NCBI GenBank assembly: GCA_035550715.1
Contig: DASZOP010000053.1
Span: forward strand, 1 to 11,484
Direction of reading: 5' to 3'
DNA from: DASRVA01 sp035550715
Lineage (GTDB): Bacteria > Gemmatimonadota > Gemmatimonadetes > JACCXV01 > JAHWKZ01
DNA length: 11,484 nucleotides
Every line of letters begins with the position of its first letter. The first letter of the stretch is position 1. The notes beneath the pieces are model-generated. The model did no database searches, had not been told where the DNA came from, and worked only from the letters and a program-made list of their open reading frames with translations. Positions 1 through 7,349 of the stretch are shown here, piece by piece. A program made the position numbers and the translations under genes.

Positions 1-1
1 G

Positions 2-385
2 ACCGCCACCGTGCTGCCCGCCGCTGACGGTGTCGAGGTCGCGGTCGACCTGAACGGCCTGACCGCGGGCCAGACGTACACGTCCCACATCCACCGTGGC
101 ACCTGCGACGACGATCTGGGCGTCGTGGCCCCGCTCGAGGACATCGCCGCCGAGGGCGGGACCGCCCGCGTCACGACGACGGTCGGCGAGTCCATGCTCG
201 ACCCGACGGCCGAGAGCCTGTTCATCCAGGTTCACGGCGCTGACGGCACACCGGTCGCCTGCGGCGACGTTCCCGCCGACGCCGGCCTGACCGAGCTGGG
301 CGGACCCGCTCCGGCCGACGCCAAGACCGGCGAGTATCAGGAGCCGGGCGCCACCGGACAGACCACGGGCGAGTACCAGCCGTAG
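2..385 (+). CDS. Cu/Zn-SOD/CHRD-like domain protein, 3' end only
   Basis: The reading frame is open to the left edge, so the N-terminus, including any signal peptide, is missing; 127 residues are visible. The visible part resembles the Cu/Zn superoxide dismutase/CHRD fold: a HIHRGTC motif (visible residues 29-35), a central TTTV strand, and a C-terminal VHGADGTPVACGD stretch. The two cysteines (near bases 104 and 260) are placed like the conserved disulfide of Cu/Zn SODs. The full set of metal-binding histidines is not visible, so enzymatic activity is doubtful; many such proteins are non-catalytic exported or lipoprotein domains. The last 20 or so residues form a low-complexity tail in which GEYQ occurs twice. 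The gene ends at a strong terminator and so closes a transcription unit. The fold assignment is moderately sure; the function is unknown. Confidence 0.6.
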   Translation, partial: TATVLPAADGVEVAVDLNGLTAGQTYTSHIHRGTCDDDLGVVAPLEDIAAEGGTARVTTTVGESMLDPTAESLFIQVHGADGTPVACGDVPADAGLTELGGPAPADAKTGEYQEPGATGQTTGEYQP

Positions 386-434
386 CCCGACCTCGCCCGG
401 GAGGCCGCGCTCCTCACCGAGCACGGCCGTGATG

Positions 435-471
435 AGAGGGCGGCGCCACGCGGCGCCGCCCTCTTTCTTTC
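435..471 (+). terminator. Rho-independent terminator after the SOD-like gene
   Basis: A perfect 13-bp stem (bases 435-447 pairing with 452-464) encloses a 4-nt loop ACGC and is followed by the T-rich run TTCTTTT. It lies 49 bases after the stop codon of the upstream gene, so it separates that gene from the thioesterase unit. It is the only clear intrinsic terminator in the window. Confidence 0.92.
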
Positions 472-533
472 GACGCCGATCGGTCCTTTCCAGCAATCCT
501 GGTCAGTCCCGTTGAGCAAACCAAGCGAGTAAC

Positions 534-562
534 TTGTTCGCAGGACTTCACGCGGATATTCT
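534..562 (+). promoter_or_regulatory. Probable promoter of the thioesterase gene
   Basis: A -35-like TTGTTC (534-539) and a -10-like TATTCT (557-562) are separated by 17 bases. The -10 lies inside the block CGGATATTCTCC, which recurs almost unchanged before the glutamate dehydrogenase and superoxide dismutase genes. The predicted start near base 569 gives a leader of about 60 nt before the ATG at 632. It follows directly on the upstream terminator, as expected for a new transcription unit. Confidence 0.5.
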
Positions 563-631
563 CCGCCCGCCGCGGTCCGGAACTCCCTTTCCCGGCGGAT
601 CGCGAACCCGGCGGGAGATTCGATTCGCAGA

Positions 632-1129
632 ATGGACGCGAAGAAGACCTCGAACCGTTCGTCCCGCGGCGGCGATCCGAAGCTGCCCCCCAAGCCCGTC
701 TCCGCCAGCCACGTCACGATCAGCATGCTGGCGACGCCGGAGACCCGGAACATCTTCGACTCGGTCCACGGCGGCTGGATCATGCGCCAGGTGGACGAGA
801 CGGCCTACGTCTGCGCCGCCCGCCACGCCGGCCGCCACGCGATCACCGCCTCGATCGACCGGGTCGACTTCAAGTCGCCGATCCACATCGGGGATTTCGT
901 ACGGCTGAGCGCGTCGGTCCATTGGGTGGGGCGGACCTCGATGCTGATCGGCGTCAAGGTCGAGGCCGAGGACCTCCTGAGCGGGGAAGTGCGGCACACG
1001 AACTCCTGTCTCCTCACGTTCGTGGCCATCGACGAGAACTTCGAGCCGGTGCCCGTGCCGGGGCTGATCGTCGAGACGCCCGAAGAGGAGAAGCGGTGGC
1101 AGGCGGCTGAAACTCGAAGGCGCAGTTAG
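632..1129 (+). CDS. Acyl-CoA thioesterase, hotdog fold
   Basis: A 165-residue cytoplasmic protein of the BACH/YciA type of hotdog thioesterases, which hydrolyse acyl-CoA to free fatty acid and CoA. The core active-site segment is clear: N40 followed by VHGGWIMRQVDE (residues 45-56), with Asn40 and Asp55 in the positions of the catalytic Asn and Asp of this family. The typical RVDFKSPIHIGDFV strand (77-90) and the VHWVGRTSM strand (97-104) follow. The length fits a single-domain enzyme that works as a hexamer or dimer of dimers. The first 25 residues are polar and probably disordered. The only ribosome site is a GGGAG at 613-617, 14 bases before the ATG, which is long; an in-frame ATG at residue 32 is too close to the active site to be the start. 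Chain-length preference cannot be read from the sequence. Confidence 0.88.
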   Translation: MDAKKTSNRSSRGGDPKLPPKPVSASHVTISMLATPETRNIFDSVHGGWIMRQVDETAYVCAARHAGRHAITASIDRVDFKSPIHIGDFVRLSASVHWVGRTSMLIGVKVEAEDLLSGEVRHTNSCLLTFVAIDENFEPVPVPGLIVETPEEEKRWQAAETRRRS

Positions 1130-1256
1130 GCGAAGGGACCGAAAAAACTCGTCGACGCGGCTCCTTGGCTGGGTCCTCCAGATCCTCTAACTTCAGCACC
1201 CCTTCCGGCCTTCGAGGCTGGTTCTCGCGCTGCCCATCCCATTCGAGGACGATCCC

Positions 1257-2789
1257 ATGACGACGAAGACCAAAACGATCCGTACCCGGCACGGGGAGGC
1301 CCGCGTGTCGACCACCTTCAGAAACTTCATCGCCGGCGAATGGGCGGAGGCCGACAGCGGCACCGCGTTCGAGAACCGGAACCCGGCCGACCGGGACGAC
1401 CTGATCGGCGTCTTCGCTGCGAGCGGCCCGATCGACGTCGAGCGCGCGGTGGCGGCGGCCTGGGAAGGGTTCGAGGAGTGGTCCAGGACGCCCGCCCCTA
1501 AGCGCGGCGAGATCCTGAAGCGGGCCGGCGACCTCCTGACCGAGCGGAAGGACGAGATCGCCGACGGGATGACCCGCGAGATGGGAAAGCCCCTGGTCGA
1601 GACCCGGGGCGACGTCCAGGAGGCGATCGACACGGCGTACTACGCGGCCAGCGAGGGACGGCGGCTGTTCGGACGGACGGCGCCGTCCGAGCTCCGCGAC
1701 AAGATGGGGTTCACGATCCGCCGCCCGGGCGGGGTGTTCGGGATCGTGACTCCCTGGAACTTCCCGATCGCGGTGCCGTCCTGGAAGATCTTCCCGGCCC
1801 TCGTGTGCGGCTGTCCGGTGATCTGGAAGCCGGCCCAGGACACGCCGTGGTCGGCGGTCAGGTTCGTCGAGATCCTGCTCGAGGCGGGGCTCCCGAGGAA
1901 CGTGATCCAGCTCGTGACCGGATTCGGCTCGGACGCCGGGGCGGCCCTGGTCGAGCACCCCGACATCACCGGGATCTCGTTCACCGGCTCGACCGAAGTC
2001 GGCTGGCGGATCGGCGCTCGGTGCGGCGAGCGCGGGAAGCCCGTGTCGCTCGAGATGGGGGGGAAGAACGCCCAGCTCGTCATGGCCGACGCCGATCTCG
2101 ACCTGGCGGTGGACGGCGTCCTGTGGGGCGCCTTCGGAACCACCGGTCAGCGCTGCACGGCGACGTCCCGGCTCATCCTGCACTCGGAGATCCACGACGA
2201 GCTCGTGGACCGGCTCGCCGAGCGGGCCGGGAAGCTGGTCCTGGGGGACGGCCGGAAGGCCGGCACCGACGTCGGCCCCCTGATCAACGAGGACGCCCGC
2301 GAGAAGGTCGAGAAGTACGTCCGGATCGGGCAGGAGGAGGGGGCGACCCTGCGCCTCGGCGGCTCCCGCCCCGACGACGAGCGGCTCGCCAGGGGGTGGT
2401 TCTACCGCCCCACCATCTTCACGGACGTTACCCCCGACATGCGGATCGCCACCGAGGAGATCTTCGGCCCGGTCCTCTCGGTCCTCCGGGTCGGCTCCCT
2501 GGAGGAGGGGATCGAGGTCATGAACGGCGTCCGGTACGGCCTCTCGTCCTCGATCTACACGAGGGACGTGAGCGCCGCCTTCCGGGCCATCGAGCGGATC
2601 GACGCCGGGATCACCTACGTCAACGGCCCGACGATCGGCGCCGAGGCCCACTTTCCGTTCGGCGGCGTCAAGGACACCGGGAACGGCCACCGCGAGGGGG
2701 GCTGGCCGGTCTACGACTTCTTCACCGAGACCAAGACCGTCTACGTCGACTACTCGGGGAAGCTCCAGAAGGCGCAGATCGACACGTAA
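1257..2789 (+). CDS. NAD(P)-dependent aldehyde dehydrogenase
   Basis: A 510-residue full-length ALDH-superfamily enzyme oxidising an aldehyde to the acid with NAD(P)+. Visible motifs in order: PWNFP with oxyanion Asn168, KPA with Lys191, SFTGSTEVG (241-249) of the cofactor fold, LEMGGKN with general base Glu266, GQRCTA with catalytic Cys300, and EEIFGP with Glu401. All key residues are present. The C-terminus YVDYSGKLQKAQID (496-509) and GNGHREGG (475-482) resemble the semialdehyde-oxidising group (alpha-ketoglutarate semialdehyde, aminoadipate semialdehyde), so amino-acid or sugar-acid catabolism is plausible but not proven. The ATG has GAGGA at 1245-1249 (7-base spacing). An in-frame GTG at 1305, preceded by GGGGAGG at 1293-1299, would remove 16 poorly conserved residues and is a good alternative start. 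The gene is 127 bp from the thioesterase and 95 bp from lepB. Confidence 0.93.
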   Translation: MTTKTKTIRTRHGEARVSTTFRNFIAGEWAEADSGTAFENRNPADRDDLIGVFAASGPIDVERAVAAAWEGFEEWSRTPAPKRGEILKRAGDLLTERKDEIADGMTREMGKPLVETRGDVQEAIDTAYYAASEGRRLFGRTAPSELRDKMGFTIRRPGGVFGIVTPWNFPIAVPSWKIFPALVCGCPVIWKPAQDTPWSAVRFVEILLEAGLPRNVIQLVTGFGSDAGAALVEHPDITGISFTGSTEVGWRIGARCGERGKPVSLEMGGKNAQLVMADADLDLAVDGVLWGAFGTTGQRCTATSRLILHSEIHDELVDRLAERAGKLVLGDGRKAGTDVGPLINEDAREKVEKYVRIGQEEGATLRLGGSRPDDERLARGWFYRPTIFTDVTPDMRIATEEIFGPVLSVLRVGSLEEGIEVMNGVRYGLSSSIYTRDVSAAFRAIERIDAGITYVNGPTIGAEAHFPFGGVKDTGNGHREGGWPVYDFFTETKTVYVDYSGKLQKAQIDT

Positions 2790-2884
2790 TGATAGAGAAG
2801 GGACCCTGAACTCTCGCGCCGGTGCCGTGTATCTTAAAAGATTCGTGCCCGAAGATGGGCTCTAACCACCGCTGGAGGAAAGCC

Positions 2885-3652
2885 TTGCCGAAGAGCCCCG
2901 CCAAGAACCCCACGAAGGGCCGGAGCTACAAGGACGTGGCCGCGCGTCCCGCGTCGCCCTCCTTCGCCCGCGTGGTCTGGGAGTGGACCAAGTCGATCGC
3001 CGTCGCCTTCGTCCTCTTCATCCTGATCCGGACCTTCCTCGTCCAGGCGTTCAAGATCCCGACCGGCTCGATGGAGGACACCCTCCTGATCGGCGACTTC
3101 CTGCTGGTCAACAAGGCGGTCTACGGCGCCCAGATCCCCGGCACGGAGATCCGGCTTCCCGGGTTCCGGGACATCCAGGAGGGCGACATCGTGGTCTTCG
3201 TGTACCCGGATCCGTACAACGAGTACGACCCCGATCCGGATTACGTGAAGCGGGTCGTCGGCATCCCGGGGGACACCCTCGAGATGCGGGACAAGCGCCT
3301 CTACCGGAACGGCGAACCGCTGGACGAGGCCTACGTCCACTACGTGGACGGCGTCGACGATCAGTACCGGCCGCAGTTCGCATGGCAGCGGCGGTTCCTG
3401 GCGCCGGGCGTGGATCCCTCCTCCTACCGTCCCTCGCGGGACGACTGGGGGCCGATCGTCGTGCCGCAGGAGAGCTACTTCGTGATGGGGGACAACCGCG
3501 ACAACTCGGCCGACAGCCGCTACTGGGGCTTCGTCCCCGAGGACGCCATCAAGGGCCGACCGCTGGTCGTCTACTTCTCCAAGGAGTCGGCCAGCCCGCT
3601 TCCCGGGCTCTCGGAGATCCGCTTCGACCGGATCGGCGACCTGATCCGCTGA
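2885..3652 (+). CDS. lepB: Signal peptidase I
   Basis: A 255-residue membrane-bound serine protease that removes signal peptides from exported preproteins. After a basic cytoplasmic N-terminus there is one membrane segment (about residues 36-53). The periplasmic catalytic domain contains PTGSMEDTL with nucleophile Ser62, DYVKRVVGIPGD with general base Lys122, and GDNRDNSADSRYWG (202-215). A segment of about 40 residues between the Lys box and the GDNRDNS box (roughly 150-190) contains no family motif; it is common in LepB of this size. I choose the TTG at 2885 because GGAGGA (2874-2879) lies 5 bases upstream. The longer frame from GTG 2822 or ATG 2855 has no such site and would add 21 or 10 unlikely residues that include two cysteines. 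A weak promoter-like TATCTT at 2830-2835 would give a leader of about 43 nt. Confidence 0.95.
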   Translation: MPKSPAKNPTKGRSYKDVAARPASPSFARVVWEWTKSIAVAFVLFILIRTFLVQAFKIPTGSMEDTLLIGDFLLVNKAVYGAQIPGTEIRLPGFRDIQEGDIVVFVYPDPYNEYDPDPDYVKRVVGIPGDTLEMRDKRLYRNGEPLDEAYVHYVDGVDDQYRPQFAWQRRFLAPGVDPSSYRPSRDDWGPIVVPQESYFVMGDNRDNSADSRYWGFVPEDAIKGRPLVVYFSKESASPLPGLSEIRFDRIGDLIR

Positions 3653-3684
3653 TCCCCCGCCCCTCGTTTTCCCGCCGTACACTG

Positions 3685-3714
3685 TAGACACGGTTGGTCA
3701 CGGTATGGTATAAT
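3685..3714 (+). promoter_or_regulatory. Strong extended -10 promoter of the sigma factor gene
   Basis: TAGACA (3685-3690, one mismatch to the -35 consensus) lies 18 bases before a perfect TATAAT (3709-3714). TGG immediately before TATAAT makes it an extended -10 element. The predicted start near 3721 leaves a leader of about 60 nt. This is the best consensus promoter in the window, as would suit constant strong expression of a primary sigma factor. Confidence 0.8.
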
Positions 3715-3782
3715 CGGCCCTCATCTGATCAGGCCGACCACACCTTTTCCATCCGCCTCAGGCAGACCGGGACCTGGAGCCC

Positions 3783-4640
3783 ATGGAATTGAGCAGATCG
3801 AAACGTGCCAGCTTCGACGAGGGGTCCCTGGACCTCTACCTGAAGGAGATCAGCCGCTACCCCCTCATCACCCGCGACGAGGAGGCGCGCCTGGCGCGCC
3901 GGATCCGTGAGGGGGACCAGCAGGCGCTCGAGAAGCTTTGCCGCTCGAACCTGCGGTTCGTGGTCAGCGTCGCCAAGAAGTACCAGAACCAGGGGGTCGC
4001 CCTGGCCGACCTCATCAACGAGGGGAACGTCGGCCTGATCCGGGCGGCCCACAAGTTCGACGAGACCAAGGGGATCAAGTTCATCTCGTACGCCGTGTGG
4101 TGGATCCGGCAGGCGATCCTCCAGGCGCTGGCCGAGCAGTCGCGGATCGTGAGGGTGCCGCTCAACCGCGCCGGCACCCTGCACCGGATCGGGCGCCGGT
4201 CGAACGCGCTCCTCCAGGAGCTCGGTCGGGAGCCCTCGGCCGAGGAGATCGCGACCGAGATGGACATCCCGATCGAAGAGGTCCGGCGCACGATGTCGAT
4301 CACCCAGGCGCACCTGAGCCTGGATGCCCCGCTGACGCCGGGCGAGGACAACAAGCTCCTCGACTACCTTCCCGACGACGTGAGCCCGCCCCCCGACGAG
4401 AGCGCCTTCGAGGGGGCGCTGAGGGCGTCGATCCAGGACTCGCTGGACTCGCTGAAGCCCCGCGAGGCCAAGATCCTCAAGCTCTACTACGGCCTGGACG
4501 GGAACGAGGCGATGACGCTCGAGGAGATCGGCTCGGTCCTCGGCATCACCCGCGAGCGGGTCCGCCAGATCAAGGAGAAGGCGCTGAACCGCCTGCGGCA
4601 CGTCTCCCGCGCCCGGACTCTGCATTCCTACACCGCGTAG
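3783..4640 (+). CDS. rpoD: RNA polymerase sigma-70 factor, primary (RpoD/SigA) type
   Basis: A 285-residue sigma factor that directs RNA polymerase to promoters. Region 1.2 is at about residues 14-48 (LDLYLKEISRYPLIT). Region 2 follows at about 50-120, with the core-binding segment DLINEGNVGLIRAAHKFDET (76-95) and the -10-recognition helix FISYAVWWIRQAI (100-112). Region 3 spans about 121-200. Region 4.2 at 245-275 (EEIGSVLGITRERVRQIKEKA) binds the -35 element. Region 1.1 and the large non-conserved insert of E. coli RpoD are absent, as in primary sigma factors of Bacteroidetes, Chlorobi and Gemmatimonadetes. The high similarity of regions 2 and 4 to primary factors argues for RpoD, but a group 2 paralogue cannot be excluded without the rest of the genome. 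The ribosome site TGGAG (3775-3779) is only 3 bases from the ATG. Confidence 0.9.
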   Translation: MELSRSKRASFDEGSLDLYLKEISRYPLITRDEEARLARRIREGDQQALEKLCRSNLRFVVSVAKKYQNQGVALADLINEGNVGLIRAAHKFDETKGIKFISYAVWWIRQAILQALAEQSRIVRVPLNRAGTLHRIGRRSNALLQELGREPSAEEIATEMDIPIEEVRRTMSITQAHLSLDAPLTPGEDNKLLDYLPDDVSPPPDESAFEGALRASIQDSLDSLKPREAKILKLYYGLDGNEAMTLEEIGSVLGITRERVRQIKEKALNRLRHVSRARTLHSYTA

Positions 4641-4644
4641 GGCG

Positions 4645-5403
4645 TTGAACACGCCTACACTCTGCGTTCTCGGGGTCGCCCTCCTGGCGCACCCCCGAAC
4701 ATCCCCTGCCCAGGAGATCCCCGCCGGCGTCGCCCGCGAGACATGGATCGTCGACCGCCCCGCGGTGGGGGAGTGGCCGGGTGGCGGATGGGAAGCGCCG
4801 GCCGCCGGGGGCGGCCCGACGCTGGCGGCGGGCGAGCGGATCGCGGTCTGGATACGGGGGGTGGCCCGCGCGGCGGATCCGGACGCGGCGCCCCTGCCGG
4901 TCGGGGAGGCCCGGCCGGGGGAGGTGGTGGCGCGCTTCGGCGGCGGAAGGTGGTTCGCCTGGCCCGAGGAGCCCGTGGTCTGGACCGCCCCCGCTACGGG
5001 CCGGCTCGACTTCGCGTTGAACGGCTCGACGGCCCACGACCTGGACGGGGCGGCCGACGTGGTCGTGGTCCGACTGGGGGGTCGCGGCTCGGCGGCGCCC
5101 GAGGCGTTCCCACCGCCATCGGTCACGCTCGAGCGCGTGACGGGCGGGGTCGAGGCGCGGTACCGGGACCGGTCCGGCTTCGGACTCGATCCGAAGACCC
5201 TTCGGTTCACGGTCGAGACGGCGCGGGGGGTCAGGATCCAGATGGCGCCCTGGTCGCCGATCGGGCCGGAGGCGACCGTGCTTCCGCTTCCGCCGCCCGG
5301 CATCGCGCTTCCGCCCGGCATCCATCGCCTCTCGGTCACGGTCACCGACCGGGTCGGCCGGGACGCCCCACCCGCCACGATCGTTTTCGACGCGGCGTCC
5401 TAG
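4645..5403 (+). CDS. Putative secreted two-domain protein, function unknown
   Basis: I do not recognise this 252-residue protein. It begins with a short hydrophobic stretch (LCVLGVALLA, 6-15) and a likely signal peptidase site after SPA (residues 20-22), so export is probable, although the n-region lacks a positive charge. Residues 45-145 recall galactose-lectin (LecA/PA-IL-like) beta domains: an ERIAVWIRG strand, a GEVVARFGGGRWFAW segment and a closing WTAPATGRLDFALN motif. Residues 149-250 look like an Ig-like beta sandwich ending in LPPGIHRLSVTVTDRVGR. Both assignments are weak pattern inferences. The TTG at 4645 is the only ATG/GTG/TTG after the in-frame TGA at 4585; the ribosome site is poor (TAGGG overlapping the rpoD stop). 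It lies 4 bp behind the sigma factor gene, which suggests cotranscription and translational coupling. Confidence 0.6.
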   Translation: MNTPTLCVLGVALLAHPRTSPAQEIPAGVARETWIVDRPAVGEWPGGGWEAPAAGGGPTLAAGERIAVWIRGVARAADPDAAPLPVGEARPGEVVARFGGGRWFAWPEEPVVWTAPATGRLDFALNGSTAHDLDGAADVVVVRLGGRGSAAPEAFPPPSVTLERVTGGVEARYRDRSGFGLDPKTLRFTVETARGVRIQMAPWSPIGPEATVLPLPPPGIALPPGIHRLSVTVTDRVGRDAPPATIVFDAAS

Positions 5404-5418
5404 CGCCCTAGCCCACCG

Positions 5419-7248
5419 TCACGCCGAAGGGCCGCTCCGGCCGCCCGCTTCCCCCAGCCGATCCACCAGGAGATCGGGCTCGGTGACGGGCTCGAGGCAT
5501 CGATCCCCCACGCACACGTAGGCCCTGGGTGGCCCCCCCACGGGGTACCCCAGCCGGGAGAGACGGTCTCCGTCCAGGTCGGGGTCGAGGATCTCGGTCA
5601 CCCGGCCGGGGGCGTAGCTGCGCCACGCCGTCCGCCACAGGGCCCGGAGCCCGGGGTCGCCGGCCGGCCCCACCAGGTGAACCTGAACCGGGTCGCTGAG
5701 GGCCTGGACCGCCGCCAGGACGAGCGGGGCGGCTAGAAACCCGTGCCGCTCGGCATCCGGCTGGAGCGCGTGGACGACCAGGGCGGCCCGCTCACGCCAC
5801 CGCCCGCCGCCCCCGACGGCCGCGAAGGCGGCCAGCCCCTCGGCGGCGGCCGCGTTGTCGGCGAGCGGGTAGTGAGGGTCCCGAAGGGCGCCCTCGCCGT
5901 CGCCGGCACGGTCCCGGAAGGCGCCCCGGGCCGCGTCGAAGAACCGGTTTTCGAGTACGCCAGCGAGCGCCGTCGCCCGCTCCAGACGGGCCGGGTCGCC
6001 GGTCGCCTGATAGGCGGCGAGCGTGGCCTTGAGCCACCACGCCTGATCGGTCAGGAGGAGCGGGCCCTCGAGGTCGGCCTGGTAGGGCTCTCCGGCGTCC
6101 CCGGTCGCCGGCCGGGCGACGTGGCGCATGGCTCCCTCCGGCGTCCCCAGGAGGGCGGTCAGGCGGTCGACCGTCCGTACCGACCACGCCCCGAGCTCGG
6201 GCAGATCGAGCGCCGCCGCCGACTCGAGCGCGGCCACCGCCACCATCCCGTTCCAGCTCGTGTAGAGCCGGCGATCGATGTACGGCGTCGGCAGAGCGGC
6301 CCGCGCCTCGAGCGGGAGCCCGTAGTACTCGGCCTCGCCGTCGGCGTCCTGGCTCCCGTACGTCCCGCCGGACGGGTCGCTCAGCGTCTCGCGGACGAAG
6401 CCGAAGATCCCGCGCACGGTCCCGGCGTGGAGCTCCTCGCCGAGGAGCCGCCAGCCGTCCAGGTAGGCCATGGCGAGCCGGGCGTTGTCCTCGGCCATCT
6501 TCTCGAAGTGGGGCTCGGTCCAGTCGCGGGTCGTCGAGTACCGGAAGAAGCCCCCCGCGGCGTGGTCGTAGAGCCCGTACGTCCGGCCCCGGTCCCGGCC
6601 GGCCGTCCGCATGGCGACCAGGGTCGACCGGGCGGCCTCGAGCGGGGCCTCCGCCCCCGAGCCGGCGTGCGCGTGAAGGAGGAGCCGCACCGCTTCCGGA
6701 TGCGGGAACTTGGGCTGGGTCCCGAACCCGCCGAAGCGCCAGTCGTAGGCGTCCAGCGCGGCCTCGACGACGCGAGCGATGGCCGCCGCGTCGAACGCGC
6801 CCCGCGCCGCTCCCCGGGTGGCCTGGCCGCGCCGCTCGGAGATCCGGCGCACCTCCTGGTCGAGCTGTTCACGGCTCTCCGTCCAGGCGCGGTGGATCCG
6901 CTCGAGGATCTCGCGGAACGTCTCGGCGGGGAAGTACGTCCCGCCCGTGATCAGCGCCCCGTCCGGCGTCAGGAACGCCGTGGTCGGCCAGCCGCCCAGG
7001 TTGTACCGGTCGTTCACGTCCGGGCGCTCGTCGTTGTCGACCCGCACCGGGACGAACCACTCGTTCATGCGACGCGCCACCTCGGGATCCGCGTCCGTGG
7101 TCTCGTCCATGACGTGGCACCAGTGGCACCAGACCGCGCTGATCCGGAGGAGGATCGGCCGGTCCTCCGCCCGCGCGCGGGCGAAGGCGGCCGGCCCCCA
7201 CTCCATCCAGCGGACCGGGGAGACGGCGGCGTGAGGATCGAGCGGCAT
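5419..7248 (-). CDS. DUF255/YyaL-type thioredoxin-domain protein
   Basis: A 609-residue protein of the YyaL/SPATA20 (DUF255) family. The N-terminal thioredoxin-like domain has WCHWCHVM with Cys41 and Cys44, then DERPD and GGWPTTAFLTPDG. The rest is an all-alpha toroid like N-acylglucosamine 2-epimerase, carrying the family motifs GGFGTQPKFPHPE (173-185), GGFFRYST (232-239), PHFEKMAEDN (246-255), SQDADGE (299-305) and YTSWNGM (329-335). The biochemical role of the family is not established; redox or sugar-linked roles have been proposed. It is shorter than the usual 670-700 residues, mainly because the stretch between DAD and SWNG is only about 25 residues. The frame continues upstream to 7344, but the first 32 residues are basic and low complexity and would overlap the divergent promoter, so I choose the ATG at 7248 (GGTGAGG lies 12 bases upstream). 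Confidence 0.88.
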   Translation of the reverse strand: MPLDPHAAVSPVRWMEWGPAAFARARAEDRPILLRISAVWCHWCHVMDETTDADPEVARRMNEWFVPVRVDNDERPDVNDRYNLGGWPTTAFLTPDGALITGGTYFPAETFREILERIHRAWTESREQLDQEVRRISERRGQATRGAARGAFDAAAIARVVEAALDAYDWRFGGFGTQPKFPHPEAVRLLLHAHAGSGAEAPLEAARSTLVAMRTAGRDRGRTYGLYDHAAGGFFRYSTTRDWTEPHFEKMAEDNARLAMAYLDGWRLLGEELHAGTVRGIFGFVRETLSDPSGGTYGSQDADGEAEYYGLPLEARAALPTPYIDRRLYTSWNGMVAVAALESAAALDLPELGAWSVRTVDRLTALLGTPEGAMRHVARPATGDAGEPYQADLEGPLLLTDQAWWLKATLAAYQATGDPARLERATALAGVLENRFFDAARGAFRDRAGDGEGALRDPHYPLADNAAAAEGLAAFAAVGGGGRWRERAALVVHALQPDAERHGFLAAPLVLAAVQALSDPVQVHLVGPAGDPGLRALWRTAWRSYAPGRVTEILDPDLDGDRLSRLGYPVGGPPRAYVCVGDRCLEPVTEPDLLVDRLGEAGGRSGPSA

Positions 7249-7310
7249 GGGCCGAACATACCTCACCCTCCGCGGGGCGGCCGACCGGCCGCTCCGGGGG
7301 GCATCCGGCG

Positions 7311-7340
7311 TTGTACGGGACCTGAACCGCCGGATATACT
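7311..7340 (+). promoter_or_regulatory. Probable promoter of glutamate dehydrogenase, leaderless type
   Basis: TTGTAC (7311-7316) and TATACT (7335-7340) are 18 bases apart. The -10 lies in CGGATATACTCC, which differs by one base from the block before the thioesterase gene. Only 9 bases separate the hexamer from the ATG at 7350, so transcription should start at or within a few bases of the start codon. Confidence 0.6.
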
Positions 7341-7349
7341 CCATGATTC

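Noticed and set aside
1165..1191. Promoter-like TTGGCT and TCTAAC before the aldehyde dehydrogenase gene
   Set aside because: Only four of six matches each and a 15-base spacer; too weak to list, although the 127 bp gap would allow a promoter.
1014..2690. A 558-residue open frame opposite the aldehyde dehydrogenase gene
   Set aside because: Its composition (Arg, Gly, Pro, Asp, Leu rich, no motif) is that of a GC-rich antisense shadow, while the plus strand encodes a complete ALDH with all catalytic motifs.
2806..2835. Promoter-like CTGAAC and TATCTT before lepB
   Set aside because: Spacing of 18 is fine, but the matches (3/6 and 4/6) are no better than chance.
3629..3670. Possible terminator at the end of lepB (CGGATC/GATCCG hairpin)
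   Set aside because: The 6-bp stem with an 8-base loop lies inside the coding end and the next T run is about 20 bases away.
3729..5378. A 549-residue minus-strand frame opposite the sigma factor and secreted protein genes
   Set aside because: Low-complexity Ser/Arg/Pro sequence without family features; it runs across two genes and the sigma promoter leader.
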